Shown here: positions 31,747 to 41,087 of the stretch, piece by piece
How positions within the stretch are numbered: the stretch's first letter is position 1
How the letters are laid out: each line of letters opens with the position of its first letter
Origin: CAVPUA01 sp963828015
GTDB lineage: Bacteria; Actinomycetota; Actinomycetes; Mycobacteriales; Jatrophihabitantaceae
Direction of reading: 5' to 3'
Assembly (NCBI GenBank): GCA_963828015.1
Contig: CAWHCD010000006.1
Coordinates: forward strand, 372,001-436,000
DNA length: 64,000 nucleotides
The notes under the pieces: generated by a model
What the model saw: the letters and a program-made list of their open reading frames with translations, nothing else
Databases searched by the model: none
What the model was told of the DNA's origin: nothing
Translations under genes and position numbers: made by a program

Positions 31747-31938
31747 GGCACGCTCTCCCTGGGTAGTCGCGGCTCGACAGTTAGCGACATACTGCCGTAT
31801 CCGCGCACCGGTGCCATCAGCAGCGATTCTTATGGACTGGACCGGCTGGACCAGATAGCATCGCGGCATACCATATTTCCATGGATGCCCAACTATCTGT
31901 CGGGCTACAGCGCTTCACAGGCGAAGAGAGGTAGCGAA

Positions 31939-33226
31939 GTGTTCAAGGAATTCCTCGTATCGGGGGACTGTCACATCATCGAGCCGCCGGATCTGTTCAA
32001 GACCCGGTTGCCCAAGAACATGCGTGATCGGGCGTTGTGGGAGGAGGAGTTCACCCTCGACGAGCCGATCGTTCCGGGTGGGCACACCGAGTTCCGCAAG
32101 TTGCACACGATCGGTTTCGATGGCTGGACGGTGTCGAAGTACCGCCAGTTCCAGAGCGTCGACGGCTTGACGCCGAATGAGGACCCGCAGCGGATCCTGG
32201 CCGACATGGACCTGGAGAGCGTCGATGCGGCGGTCTTCTTCCCGAACCTGGCGCTGTTCGTGCTGTTCACCGACGACCACGAGCTCTCGATGGCACACGC
32301 GAAGGTCTGGAACGACTACATCGCCGAGATGTACCTGCCCTACAGCAACCGGATGCGTCCGGCGGCGGCGATTCCGCTGACCAACATCCCGGACGCGGTC
32401 GCCGAGATCGAGCGGGTCGTCAAGCTGGGTCTCGACCGCGCTGATGCTGCCCGAGCTGCCCCCGGTGCCGTACTGGTCCAAGGACTACGAGCCGGTCTGG
32501 GCCGCCGCGGCGGCACATGGTCTGCCGATCTTCTTCCACGTCGCCACCGGTGGCGTCAACGTGAAGGAAGAGACGTCCTTCACGGCCCGCAACGTCAAGG
32601 GTCTGATGACGGCCATGAACATGGGCAAGGGCAACCTGACCGACGACATGGTGGCCGGCCGGACGATGGGCGGCGGCAACACCGCGGCAGCGAGCCCGCA
32701 GGCGATCATGGCCGACCTCATCGGTGGCGGCGTGTGTGAGCGGTTCCCGGACCTGCACTTCAACCTGGTCGAGTTCGGTGCGAGCTGGCTGGTCTCCTAC
32801 CTGGCGTTCATGGACAAGTCCTGGCGCATGGGTACCGGGCAGGACCCGGACTGGTGGCTGGGCTTCTGGGACGACTCGCGCTCGGCCTACGACCAGCCCT
32901 CGATGGGCCGGCTGTTCTCGATCAACCAGAAGTGGCCCTACCCGCTCAAGCCGACCGAGTACGTCCGGCGCCAGATCCACGTCCAGTTCGCCGATGACCC
33001 GGTGGCCGTGCAGGCCCGCCACATCACCGGCCTGACCACGATCATGTGGGGTAACGACTACCCGCACGCCGAAGGCACCTTCCGCTCCACCGAAGAGGCC
33101 ATCAACGAAAACATCGACAGCACGGTCTCCGATGAGGACCGCGCCGCCATCCTCGGCGGCACCCTCGCCAAGATCGCCGGCTTCGACACCAGCAAGAAGC
33201 TGGCCGTCCAGCCCGTGGGCGTCTGA
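31939..33226 (+). CDS. Amidohydrolase family protein, frameshifted
   Basis: An amidohydrolase_2-type metal hydrolase. The first part reads FLVSGDCHIIEPPDLFKTRL, the second MLPELPPVPYWSKDYEPVWA, PIFFHVATG, HFNLVEFGASWL and WGNDYPHAEGTF, which carry the expected metal ligands. Between about 32425 and 32440 the frame shifts by one extra base (or two missing): VVKLGL continues in the other frame as STALMLPEL. Restored length is about 429 residues. GTG at 31939 follows AGAGAGG. Proteins of this size often act on aromatic acids or cyclic esters, but the substrate is not clear. Confidence 0.75.
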
Positions 33227-33248
33227 TCGCCAGTACACCAGTTCACTA

Positions 33249-33290
33249 GCCAGCGAGCCCCGGAGTGATCTCACTCCGGGGCTCGCTGGC
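33249..33290 (+). terminator. Long perfect hairpin before gmk
   Basis: Twenty-base perfect arms beginning GCCAGCGAGCCCCGGAG, with only two bases between them. It follows the amidohydrolase stop by 22 bases and precedes gmk by 20. It lacks a T-run but its stem strength suggests termination or insulation of the gmk operon. Confidence 0.65.
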
Positions 33291-33310
33291 GCTGCGGTAG
33301 TTTCGCGTCC

Positions 33311-33868
33311 GTGCCCAGTCGACTCACCGTGCTGTCCGGGCCGTCCGGCGTGGGCAAGGGCACGGTGGTCGCCGCGGTGCGCCGGCTGCACCCACACGTC
33401 TGGGTCTCGGTGTCGGCAACCACCCGCCACCCCCGTCCGGGTGAGCGTGACGGGGTCGAGTACCGCTTCGTCAGCCGCGAGCAGTTCGAGGCGATGGTCG
33501 CCGCCGACGACCTGCTCGAATACGCCGAGTTCGCCGGCAACCTCTACGGCACCCCGCGCGCACCCGTGCTGGAGCGACTGGCCGCGGGGGTGCCCACGCT
33601 GCTCGAGATCGAGCTGCAGGGCGCTCGCCAGGTGCGCGAGCACATGCCCGACGCGCAACTGGTCTTCCTCGAGCCGCCGTCCTGGGCCGAGCTCGAGCGG
33701 CGACTGACCGGCCGGGGCAGTGAATCACCCGAGGTGATCGCCACCCGCCTGGCCCGGGCGAAGGTCGAGATGCAGGCCCGCGGGGACTTCGACGCCCTCG
33801 TGGTCAACGACGATGTGAGCCGGGCGGCCGAGGAATTGGTAGGATTGATCGAGCGCGTTTGCGCGTGA
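33311..33868 (+). CDS. gmk: Guanylate kinase
   Basis: A 185-residue P-loop kinase making GDP from GMP. Walker A LSGPSGVGKGTV is at residues 8-19, SATTRHPRPGERDGVEYRFV binds GMP, and the LIE-type core EYAEFAGNLYGTP follows. GTG at 33311. In many actinobacteria the integration host factor gene mihF lies just upstream; it is absent here. Confidence 0.96.
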   Translation: MPSRLTVLSGPSGVGKGTVVAAVRRLHPHVWVSVSATTRHPRPGERDGVEYRFVSREQFEAMVAADDLLEYAEFAGNLYGTPRAPVLERLAAGVPTLLEIELQGARQVREHMPDAQLVFLEPPSWAELERRLTGRGSESPEVIATRLARAKVEMQARGDFDALVVNDDVSRAAEELVGLIERVCA

Positions 33869-33901
33869 TTGACCTGAGCCAGACGAAACCTGAGGTTTGA
33901 C

Positions 33902-34168
33902 GTGCCCGGAACCGCATTTACTCCTGAAGGCATCACCCACCCGCCGATCGACGAACTGCTGGACCGCACCCAGTCCAAGTACGCGCTCGTGATCATCGCC
34001 GCCAAGCGCGCGCGCCAGATCAACGCCTACTACAGCCAGCTCGGTGAGGGCCTGCTCGAGTACGTCGGCCCGCTGGTCGAGACCGCCCCGCAGGAGAAGG
34101 CACTGTCCATCTCCCTGCGTGAGATCAATGCCGACCTGATCGAGTTCAAGCCCACCGTCGAAGCCTGA
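33902..34168 (+). CDS. rpoZ: RNA polymerase omega subunit
   Basis: An 88-residue subunit aiding beta' folding. ITHPPIDELLDRTQSKYALVIIAAKRARQIN is diagnostic and EKALSISLREINADLIEF closes the actinobacterial form. GTG at 33902, 33 bases after gmk; order gmk-rpoZ-coaBC is conserved. Confidence 0.96.
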   Translation: MPGTAFTPEGITHPPIDELLDRTQSKYALVIIAAKRARQINAYYSQLGEGLLEYVGPLVETAPQEKALSISLREINADLIEFKPTVEA

Positions 34169-34188
34169 AACCTCCCCGGCCCGCGCCC

Positions 34189-35394
34189 ATGAGCAAGATC
34201 GTGCTCGGTGTCGGTGGCGGTATCGCGGCCTACAAGGTCGCTGATCTACTTCGCAAGCTGACCGAGACCGGTCACGACGTCACCGTCGCGCCGACCGCCG
34301 CCGCGCTGGAGTTCGTCGGCGCGCCGACCTGGGCCGCGCTGTCCGGACACCCGGTCGCCGCCGACGTCTGGACCGACGCCCATGAGGTGCCGCACGTGGC
34401 GCTCGGACGCAGCGCCGACCTGGTGATCGTCGCGCCGGCCACCGCCGATCTGCTGGCCCGGGCCGCCCACGGCCTGGCCGATGACCTGCTCACCAACACC
34501 CTGCTCACTGCGCGCTGCCCGGTGCTGTTCGTCCCCGCCATGCACACCGAGATGTGGGAGCACGCGGCCACGGCCGAGAACGTCGCCACGCTGCGTCGTC
34601 GCGGGGCCACGGTGCTCGACCCGGCCTCGGGCCGGCTGACCGGTTCGGACACCGGCAAGGGCCGGCTGCCCGAGCCGGCCGAGATCGCCCAACTGGCCCA
34701 GCTCCTGCTCGACCGGCCCGACGCCCTGCCGCGCGACCTGGTCGGCCGCCATGTGGTCGTCAGCGCCGGTGGTACGCGCGAGGCCCTGGACCCCGTCCGT
34801 TTCCTGGGCAACCTGTCCTCGGGCAAGCAGGGCTACGCCCTGGCCGCGGTCGCCGCGTCCCGGGGCGCGCGGGTGACGCTGGTGGCGGCCAATACGGCGT
34901 TACCCGACCCATCGGGCAGCGACGTGATCGCCGTCAGCTCGGCCGAGGAACTGCGGGCCGCGGTCCTCAAGGCGGCAGCCGACGCCGACGTGGTCGTCAT
35001 GAACGCCGCCGTCGCCGACTTCCGGCCGGTCCGGTCGGCTGAATACAAGATCAAGAAGTCCGACCGGGACCCCGAGGCGATCGAGCTGACCAAGAACCCC
35101 GACGTGCTGGCCGAGTTGGTCAGCGAGCACCGGGCCCATCAGGTGATCGTCGGCTTTGCCGCTGAGACGGGCGACGAGAACGCTGACGTGCTCGAACACG
35201 GACGGGCCAAACTGAACCGCAAGGGCTGCGATCTGCTCGTGGTCAACCGGGTCGGCGCCGGCACCGCCTTCGGGCAGGCCGACAACGCCGCGGTCATCCT
35301 GGGCCGCGACGGCAGCCGGGTCGATGTGGCGTTGGGACCAAAAGCACGCCTCGCCGCCGCCGTATGGGACTCGATTGCCGCTCGCCTGCCGTAG
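34189..35394 (+). CDS. coaBC: Phosphopantothenoylcysteine synthetase/decarboxylase
   Basis: A 401-residue bifunctional coenzyme A enzyme. The N-terminal flavodoxin-like decarboxylase has GVGGGIAAYKVADLLR, the PAMHTEMW segment and SGRLTGSDTGKGRLPEP; the C-terminal synthetase has VVSAGGTREALDPVRFLGN and KIKKSDRDPEAIELTKNPDVL. Both halves look intact. Confidence 0.96.
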   Translation: MSKIVLGVGGGIAAYKVADLLRKLTETGHDVTVAPTAAALEFVGAPTWAALSGHPVAADVWTDAHEVPHVALGRSADLVIVAPATADLLARAAHGLADDLLTNTLLTARCPVLFVPAMHTEMWEHAATAENVATLRRRGATVLDPASGRLTGSDTGKGRLPEPAEIAQLAQLLLDRPDALPRDLVGRHVVVSAGGTREALDPVRFLGNLSSGKQGYALAAVAASRGARVTLVAANTALPDPSGSDVIAVSSAEELRAAVLKAAADADVVVMNAAVADFRPVRSAEYKIKKSDRDPEAIELTKNPDVLAELVSEHRAHQVIVGFAAETGDENADVLEHGRAKLNRKGCDLLVVNRVGAGTAFGQADNAAVILGRDGSRVDVALGPKARLAAAVWDSIAARLP

Positions 35395-35445
35395 TCTGGT
35401 CCGGAAATCTATAGAGAACATTCAGAGCTACCTATTGGAGTACGT

Positions 35446-36639
35446 GTGACCAGCCGCCTGTTCACGTCCGAGTCCGTCACCGAAGGACACCCGGACAAGA
35501 TTGCCGACCAGATCAGTGACTCGATCCTCGACGCGCTGCTCAGCCAAGACCCGAGCAGCCGAGTCGCCGTCGAGACCCTGATCACGACCGGCCAGGTCCA
35601 CGTCGCGGGTGAGGTCACCACCGACGCCTACGCCGACATCCCGACGATCGTGCGTGAGCGCATCCTCGAGATCGGTTACGACTCCTCCCGCAAGGGCTTC
35701 GACGGCGCGTCCTGCGGTGTCAACATCGCGATCGGCGCGCAGTCGCCCGACATCGCCCAGGGCGTCGACACCGCCTACGAGGCCCGCGTGGACGGCGCAA
35801 TCGACGAGATCGCCCAGCAGGGGGCCGGCGACCAGGGCCTGATGTTCGGCTTCGCCGTCGATGAGACCGCCGAGCTGATGCCGCTGCCGATCCACCTGGC
35901 CCACCGCCTGGCCGAGCGCCTCACCGCGGTCCGCAAGGACGGCACGGTTCCCTACCTGCGTCCCGACGGCAAGACCCAGGTCACCATCGAGTACATCGAC
36001 GGCAAACCGGCTCGCCTGGACACCGTCGTCGTCTCGAGCCAGCACGCGGCCGACATCGACCTCGACACGCTGCTCAAGCCCGACGTCGAGGAGCACGTCG
36101 TCCGCCCGGTCATCGGCGAGCTCGACATCGACATCTCCGGCTACCGGCTGCTGGTGAACCCGACCGGCCGCTTCGAGATCGGTGGCCCGATGGGCGACGC
36201 CGGCCTCACCGGCCGCAAGATCATCGTCGACACCTACGGCGGGTACGCGCGCCACGGCGGTGGGGCCTTCTCGGGCAAGGACCCGTCCAAGGTCGACCGT
36301 TCGGCCGCGTACGCGATGCGCTGGGTGGCCAAGAACGTCGTCGCCGCCAAGCTGGCCACCAAGGTCGAGGTCCAGGTCGCGTACGCGATCGGCAAGGCCG
36401 AGCCGGTGGGCCTGTTCGTCGAGACGTTCGGCACCGAGACCGTGGCGATCAACAAGATCGAAGACGCCATCAACGAGGTCTTCGACCTGCGTCCGGCCGC
36501 GATCATCCGCGACCTCGACCTCAAGCGACCGATCTACACCCAGACGGCGGCGTACGGCCACTTCGGCCGCGAGATCCCGGACTTCACCTGGGAGCGCACC
36601 GACCGGGCCGAGCAGCTGGCCAAGATCGCCGGCAGCTAG
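35446..36639 (+). CDS. metK: S-adenosylmethionine synthase
   Basis: A 397-residue enzyme making SAM from methionine and ATP. FTSESVTEGHPDKIADQ is the N-terminal ATP site, GAGDQGLMFG the first signature, and GGGAFSGKDPSKVDRSAAY the P-loop-like signature. GTG at 35446, next to another GTG two bases earlier in a different frame; GGAG precedes. The TAG stop overlaps the stop of the opposite gene in the shared CTAG. Confidence 0.97.
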   Translation: MTSRLFTSESVTEGHPDKIADQISDSILDALLSQDPSSRVAVETLITTGQVHVAGEVTTDAYADIPTIVRERILEIGYDSSRKGFDGASCGVNIAIGAQSPDIAQGVDTAYEARVDGAIDEIAQQGAGDQGLMFGFAVDETAELMPLPIHLAHRLAERLTAVRKDGTVPYLRPDGKTQVTIEYIDGKPARLDTVVVSSQHAADIDLDTLLKPDVEEHVVRPVIGELDIDISGYRLLVNPTGRFEIGGPMGDAGLTGRKIIVDTYGGYARHGGGAFSGKDPSKVDRSAAYAMRWVAKNVVAAKLATKVEVQVAYAIGKAEPVGLFVETFGTETVAINKIEDAINEVFDLRPAAIIRDLDLKRPIYTQTAAYGHFGREIPDFTWERTDRAEQLAKIAGS

Positions 36640-37265
36640 TTCCCCTCGGCGTGCACGATCGCGCCGATGAAGAACGCTGCCACGGCCAGGAACGCGACGA
36701 GCGAGAAGACCGGCTCCATGAGGGCCAGCAGCGCGGCGAGCGGAAAGAGCACCAGGGTCACGACCGAGCGCCGGCGTCCGGCTCGCATGTAGTCGGCGTC
36801 GGCCGGTTCGACGAGCAGGTTCGGCGTGCGGGCGAGGTAGTAGTAGAGCCCGTTCCAGCTCAACGCGAGCAGGAAGCCGACCGCGGCATAGACGCAGACG
36901 GCTACGACCTGGTCGTGGTGAGTTCCATGGCGCATCGCCGAGGAGATCACCGCGGTCGGAAACGGCATTATCGAGGCCATCAGCAAGACGCCGAGATTGA
37001 CCACCATCAGGCGGGGATCGACCGCCTTCACCCGGGTGAACGCATCGTGATGGTTGATCCAGACTGCCGAAATGGTCAGGAAGGCGCCCAGGTAGGCGAC
37101 GTAGGACTGCCACTGCCGACCCAGGTCATGCGCGAAGTCCCCGCGCACTTCGGGAACGGCGAGGTCGAGCACCAACAGGGTCAGGGCGATGGCGAGTACG
37201 CCGTCGCTGAACGCCTCGACGCGCCCGCTCTCGGGCAACGCTCGCCCGGTCGTACTGGGTTGCAT
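36636..37265 (-). CDS. TMEM175-family potassium channel protein (DUF1211)
   Basis: A 209-residue membrane protein of six helices. The first helix carries RVEAFSDGVLAIALTLL (residues 15-31), the FSDG signature of TMEM175/DUF1211 channels, and WINHH follows near residue 70. Bacterial members have one six-helix repeat and assemble as tetramers that conduct potassium. It lies alone on the minus strand between metK and priA and ends in the metK stop. Confidence 0.85.
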   Translation of the reverse strand: MQPSTTGRALPESGRVEAFSDGVLAIALTLLVLDLAVPEVRGDFAHDLGRQWQSYVAYLGAFLTISAVWINHHDAFTRVKAVDPRLMVVNLGVLLMASIMPFPTAVISSAMRHGTHHDQVVAVCVYAAVGFLLALSWNGLYYYLARTPNLLVEPADADYMRAGRRRSVVTLVLFPLAALLALMEPVFSLVAFLAVAAFFIGAIVHAEGN

Positions 37266-37345
37266 GCCCGGCCCTCCCCGTCGCTTCCCGTCGGCCTGGA
37301 CTGTAGCCGACGGTTTCCGACAGCCCCAGCTGGTAGTACTGCACC

Positions 37346-39280
37346 GTGAAGCAGGCCGCGGAGCGGGACCCGGTCGCGCGGGTGATGGTCGACGTCGCCC
37401 TCGCGCATCTGGATCGTCCCTTCGACTATCTGGTCGACGCCGAACTCGACGCGGTGGTGGTTGCCGGCATGCGGGTACGCGTGCGCTTCGCCGGGCGCCT
37501 TGTCGATGCCTACGTGCTCGAGCGGCGGGCCGACTCCGACTCCGGGGCCCGGCTGGCCTTCATCGAGCGAGCCGTCGGGACCGAACCGGTGCTGACCCCC
37601 GAGACGGCCCGGCTGTTCCGGGCGGTGGCCGACCGCTACGCCGGCAGCTTCATCGACGTAGCTCGGCTGGGCATCCCGCCGCGGCACGCTCGCGCCGAAG
37701 CCACGCCCAGTGTCGAGGCGTCCGCGCCCGAACCCCCAGGTGCCGACGGCTGGTCGCCGTACCCGGCCGGGCCGAGCTTTGTCCAGGCGATTGCTGAGGG
37801 TCGACCGGCGCGGGCGGTCTGGTCGGCGTTACCGGGAGAGGATTGGCCGACCCGACTGGCCGAAGCGGTGCGGGCCGCGCTCGCGGCCAATCGCGGGGCC
37901 ATCGTCGTCGTGCCCGATGCGCGCGATCTGGCCCGCCTGGACGCTGCGTGTCTGGCCACCCTGGGCCCGGGTCGCCATGTCGCCCTGTCGGCCGATCTGG
38001 GCCCGTCGACGCGGTACCGGCGATGGCTGGCCGTGCGCCGGGGCGCGGTACGCGCGGTGATCGGTACGCGCTCGGCGGCCTACGCCCCGGTCGCCGACCT
38101 CGGCCTCGTCGCGGTCTGGGACGACGGGGACGACCTGCACCGCGAGCCGCGGGCGCCCTATCCCGACGTCCGCGACGTGCTGGCCCTGCGTTCGGCCCAG
38201 ACCGGCGCCGCGCTGCTCATCGGTGGGTTCGCCCGCACGGCGGAGGCGCAGCAACTCATCGATTCGGACTGGGCCCACGAGGTCGTGGCCCCGCGCGACG
38301 CGGTGCGCAGCGCGATGGCCCAGATCGCGGCCACCGGCGACGACTTCGAGCAGCTGCGTGACGCGGCCGCCCGCGCCGCCCGGTTGCCGTCGCTGGCCTG
38401 GCGCACGGCGGGGGAGGCGCTCGCGGCCGGTCATCCGGTGCTCGTTCAGGTGCCGCGCCGCGGCTATGTGCCTTCGCTGGCCTGTGCCCGTGACCGCACC
38501 CCCGCCCGGTGCTCGATCTGCGGCGGGCCGCTGGCGGCGACGTCGGGGCACGCGATCGCCACCTGCCGGTGGTGTGGGAGCCCGGCGGGGGATTGGGCCT
38601 GCCCGGTGTGTCGCGGACGGCGTTTGCGCGCGGTGGCCGTCGGGTCGGGCCGGACCGCCGAGGAGCTGGGCCGCGCGTTCCCCAACGTCACCGTGCGCCT
38701 GTCCGGGGGCGCGAACGTGCTGGCCGCCGTTGACGCCGGTCCGGCGCTGGTGGTGGCCACCCCAGGGGCCGAGCCGGTGGCCGCAGGAGGCTATGGAGCG
38801 GCGCTGTTGCTCGACGGCTGGGCGATGCTGGCGCGTCCCGACCTGCGGGCCGGCGAGGAGACCTTGCGACGGTGGTTCAACGCCGCCGCGCTCGTGCGGG
38901 CCGACGGCAAGATCGTCATCTCCGCCGAGGCGACGCTGCCGTCGGTGCAGGCGCTGGTGCGCTGGGATCCGGCCGGCGCCGCGGCGCGCGAACTGGCCGA
39001 ACGGGGTGAGGTGAACTTTCCGCCGACGGTGCGCATGGCGTCGTTGACCGGGACGCCGGCCGCGGTCGCCGACCTGTTGGCCGCGACCACCCTGCCGGCC
39101 GGGGCGGAAGTCATCGGGTCGGTGCCGGTGGAGGAGGGGACGATGCGCACGTTGCTGCGCGCGCCCCGCGAGCAGGGCGCTGCGCTGGCGGCCCGGCTGC
39201 ATGAGGCGTCCGGGGGCCGATCGGCGCGCAAGGCCGCCGAGTCGGTGCGGGTGATGATGGATCCGGTGGACCTGTTCTGA
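37346..39280 (+). CDS. priA: PriA-like primosomal protein without ATPase motif
   Basis: A 644-residue replication-restart protein. The N-terminal DNA-binding region (VMVDVALAHLDRPFDYLVDAE) and a zinc-binding region with CSIC, CRWC and CPVC pairs (near residues 390-430) are present, with seven rather than eight cysteines in that stretch. No GTGSGKT Walker A motif is found at the helicase position, where GAIVVVPDARDL occurs instead. Loss of the ATPase motif is usual in actinobacterial PriA, so it likely works as a loader scaffold rather than a helicase. Confidence 0.9.
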   Translation: MKQAAERDPVARVMVDVALAHLDRPFDYLVDAELDAVVVAGMRVRVRFAGRLVDAYVLERRADSDSGARLAFIERAVGTEPVLTPETARLFRAVADRYAGSFIDVARLGIPPRHARAEATPSVEASAPEPPGADGWSPYPAGPSFVQAIAEGRPARAVWSALPGEDWPTRLAEAVRAALAANRGAIVVVPDARDLARLDAACLATLGPGRHVALSADLGPSTRYRRWLAVRRGAVRAVIGTRSAAYAPVADLGLVAVWDDGDDLHREPRAPYPDVRDVLALRSAQTGAALLIGGFARTAEAQQLIDSDWAHEVVAPRDAVRSAMAQIAATGDDFEQLRDAAARAARLPSLAWRTAGEALAAGHPVLVQVPRRGYVPSLACARDRTPARCSICGGPLAATSGHAIATCRWCGSPAGDWACPVCRGRRLRAVAVGSGRTAEELGRAFPNVTVRLSGGANVLAAVDAGPALVVATPGAEPVAAGGYGAALLLDGWAMLARPDLRAGEETLRRWFNAAALVRADGKIVISAEATLPSVQALVRWDPAGAAARELAERGEVNFPPTVRMASLTGTPAAVADLLAATTLPAGAEVIGSVPVEEGTMRTLLRAPREQGAALAARLHEASGGRSARKAAESVRVMMDPVDLF

Positions 39281-39298
39281 CCGGATAGGCTCGGGCGC

Positions 39299-39916
39299 AT
39301 GTTGGTGGCCGTGACGGGCGGCGTCGGCTCGGGCAAGAGCGCGGTCGCGGCGATCCTCGCGGCACGCGGCGCGGTGATCGTCGACGCCGATGCCATCGCC
39401 CGCGAGGTGGTCGAGCCCGGCACGCCCGGACTGGCCGGCGTCGTGAGCGCGTTCGGTGCGCAGGTCCTGGCCGCCGACGGCTCGCTCGATCGGGCCAAGC
39501 TGGCCCAGATCGTGTTTGCCGACGAGACGGCACGCGGTCAACTCAACGCGATCATGCATCCGCTGATCAGTGCCCGGTCGGAGGCCATCATGCAGGCGGC
39601 CGAGCCGGGCGCGATCGTGGTCTACGACGTGCCGCTGCTCGCCGAGACCGGTCGCGGCGACAAGTTCGACGTGGTGGTAGCCGTCGAGGCCCCGTTGGAG
39701 CTGCGGCTGACCCGACTCGAACGGCGGGGTCTACCGCGCGATCAGGCGTTGGCTCGGATAGCCGCCCAGGCCAGCGACGAGCAGCGACGCGCGATCGCCG
39801 ACGAGATCATCGTCAACGCCGGCTCGCCGGCCGAACTTGAGGTCGCTGTCGACGCCGTCTGGGTCCGGCTGACGGCACGGGAGCGCGATTACCGTGGGCA
39901 GCGGCCAATCGGATAG
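39299..39916 (+). CDS. coaE: Dephospho-CoA kinase
   Basis: A 205-residue kinase for the last step of coenzyme A synthesis. Walker A VTGGVGSGKSAV is at residues 5-16, with DADAIAREVVEPG and YDVPLLAETG typical of the family. ATG at 39299, 18 bases after priA. Three tRNA genes follow. Confidence 0.95.
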   Translation: MLVAVTGGVGSGKSAVAAILAARGAVIVDADAIAREVVEPGTPGLAGVVSAFGAQVLAADGSLDRAKLAQIVFADETARGQLNAIMHPLISARSEAIMQAAEPGAIVVYDVPLLAETGRGDKFDVVVAVEAPLELRLTRLERRGLPRDQALARIAAQASDEQRRAIADEIIVNAGSPAELEVAVDAVWVRLTARERDYRGQRPIG

Positions 39917-39947
39917 AGTCATCGCCCGGCACCGAAACTGTGCCAAC

Positions 39948-40020
39948 GCGGACGTAGCGCAGCTGGTAGCGCATCACCTTGCCAAGGTGAGGGTCGCGGG
40001 TTCGAATCCCGTCGTCCGCT
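39948..40020 (+). tRNA. tRNA-Gly (GCC)
   Basis: Seventy-three bases with a seven-pair acceptor stem GCGGACG/CGTCCGC, anticodon loop CTTGCCAAG reading GCC, and T-loop GGTTCGAATCCC. No CCA is encoded. Confidence 0.97.
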
Positions 40021-40076
40021 CGAAATGCCCTCGAGCACGGTTCGTGAGGGCAGGGCAGTCGGGTCGCCGACATCCC

Positions 40077-40148
40077 GGCGGCGTGGCCGAGTGGCTTAGG
40101 CAAGGGCCTGCAAAGCCCTGTACGCGGGTTCGACTCCCGCCGCCGCCT
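40077..40148 (+). tRNA. tRNA-Cys (GCA)
   Basis: Seventy-two bases; acceptor stem GGCGGCG/CGCCGCC, anticodon stem GGGCC with loop TGCAA reading GCA, T-arm GGGTTCGACTCCC, discriminator U. No encoded CCA. Confidence 0.96.
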
Positions 40149-40187
40149 CTAGCACTACCAACGCATCAGCGTGCTGATGCTGCATAA

Positions 40188-40259
<72 letters not shown>

Positions 40260-40278
40260 CGTAGAAGGCAACAAATAC

Positions 40279-40308
40279 GGGCCCTCCAGCGGTGGAGGGC
40301 CCTATTTT
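40279..40308 (+). terminator. Rho-independent terminator after the tRNA cluster
   Basis: Ten-base stem GGGCCCTCCA / TGGAGGGCCC with a four-base loop, followed by TATTTT. It lies 20 bases after tRNA-Val. Confidence 0.88.
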
Positions 40309-41087
40309 GTGCCCTGTTTGACCACTGAACCGCAGGTGTAGTGGTCAGTTGTCATCTAGGTCGTGGCACCGGAACCCTGAAGACCAGCGATTGCAAGAGC
40401 TTCGGCCCTCTGTGGCGTCCCATTTCCGGCTCGGCCAACGGGCTTCTAGCCCCTCGCGTGCAATAAACGTGCAACACGGGCTCGAGCGCATGTGCGCTGC
40501 GGAAGCCCGTTCGCGCCGGCTGATGCCGACGACGTCGCCCACGCAGCGGTGGTTCCCCCGGGCGTCCTCTAGGGGACGCGAGGGCGAACCGTGTCGCACG
40601 TCGGTTGCACGGGGCGTTGCACCGCGGATTTGGCGAGGCTGAAGCCCCCGCGAATGCTGCTGGATCAGGGCGCGTACGACTCTGTGAGCACTACCGCGGG
40701 TGCGTAGGGCTCTTCGGCCAGTCACTCGCACAACACGACAAGAGTTGCGAGGCACCGATCGAGAGCCGATCCGGCAGGGACGGTGCCGTGCAGGGCGCGC
40801 GATCGCCGACTCTGCGCTCGGTGAGTTCGGGGTTTCAAGCCGACAGATGGCCCCCAGTGTTGCTGCTCGCGGCGTGTCGTGACCCTCGCGATCATTGTTC
40901 GGGATTGCCATGCTCGAGAACAACGGCCTCCGCGCTGGGGCCGCTACTCGAGGCGGCCGACCTCGACCGGCTGGACGAGAGTGTCATGACTTGACGGAAC
41001 TGTGTGGAAAGCGCCTCTATCCGGCGTGATTCGGTTCGGTTAGCGTCCAGGCAAAGGGACCAATTCTATCGGGGAAGGGACGTGGAG
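40309..41087. other. Gene-free stretch after the tRNA cluster
   Basis: About 780 bases with no open frame that looks like a protein. The longest frame (minus strand, 40345-40923) has a composition rich in Arg, Ser and His and no recognisable motif. Such a stretch beside a tRNA gene at the edge of an accessory region could be a decayed end of an integrated element, but no integrase, no duplicated tRNA end and no repeats prove it. Confidence 0.5.

Noticed and set aside
30325..31938. Long plus-strand open frame ahead of the amidohydrolase
   Set aside because: It is antisense to pntA and pntB; its composition (Arg, Gln, His, Gly) is that of a shadow frame. The real gene starts at 31939.
35395..35445. 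SAM riboswitch before metK
   Set aside because: Only 51 bases lie between coaBC and metK and no matching stem set was seen.
37346..39280. PriA lacking Walker A as a novel loss of function
   Set aside because: Absence of the helicase ATP-binding motif is already known for actinobacterial PriA.
40345..40923. Minus-strand frame of 192 codons after the tRNA cluster
   Set aside because: No motif, unusual composition and no ribosome site; considered as an integrase remnant but no Arg-His-Arg-Tyr pattern was found.
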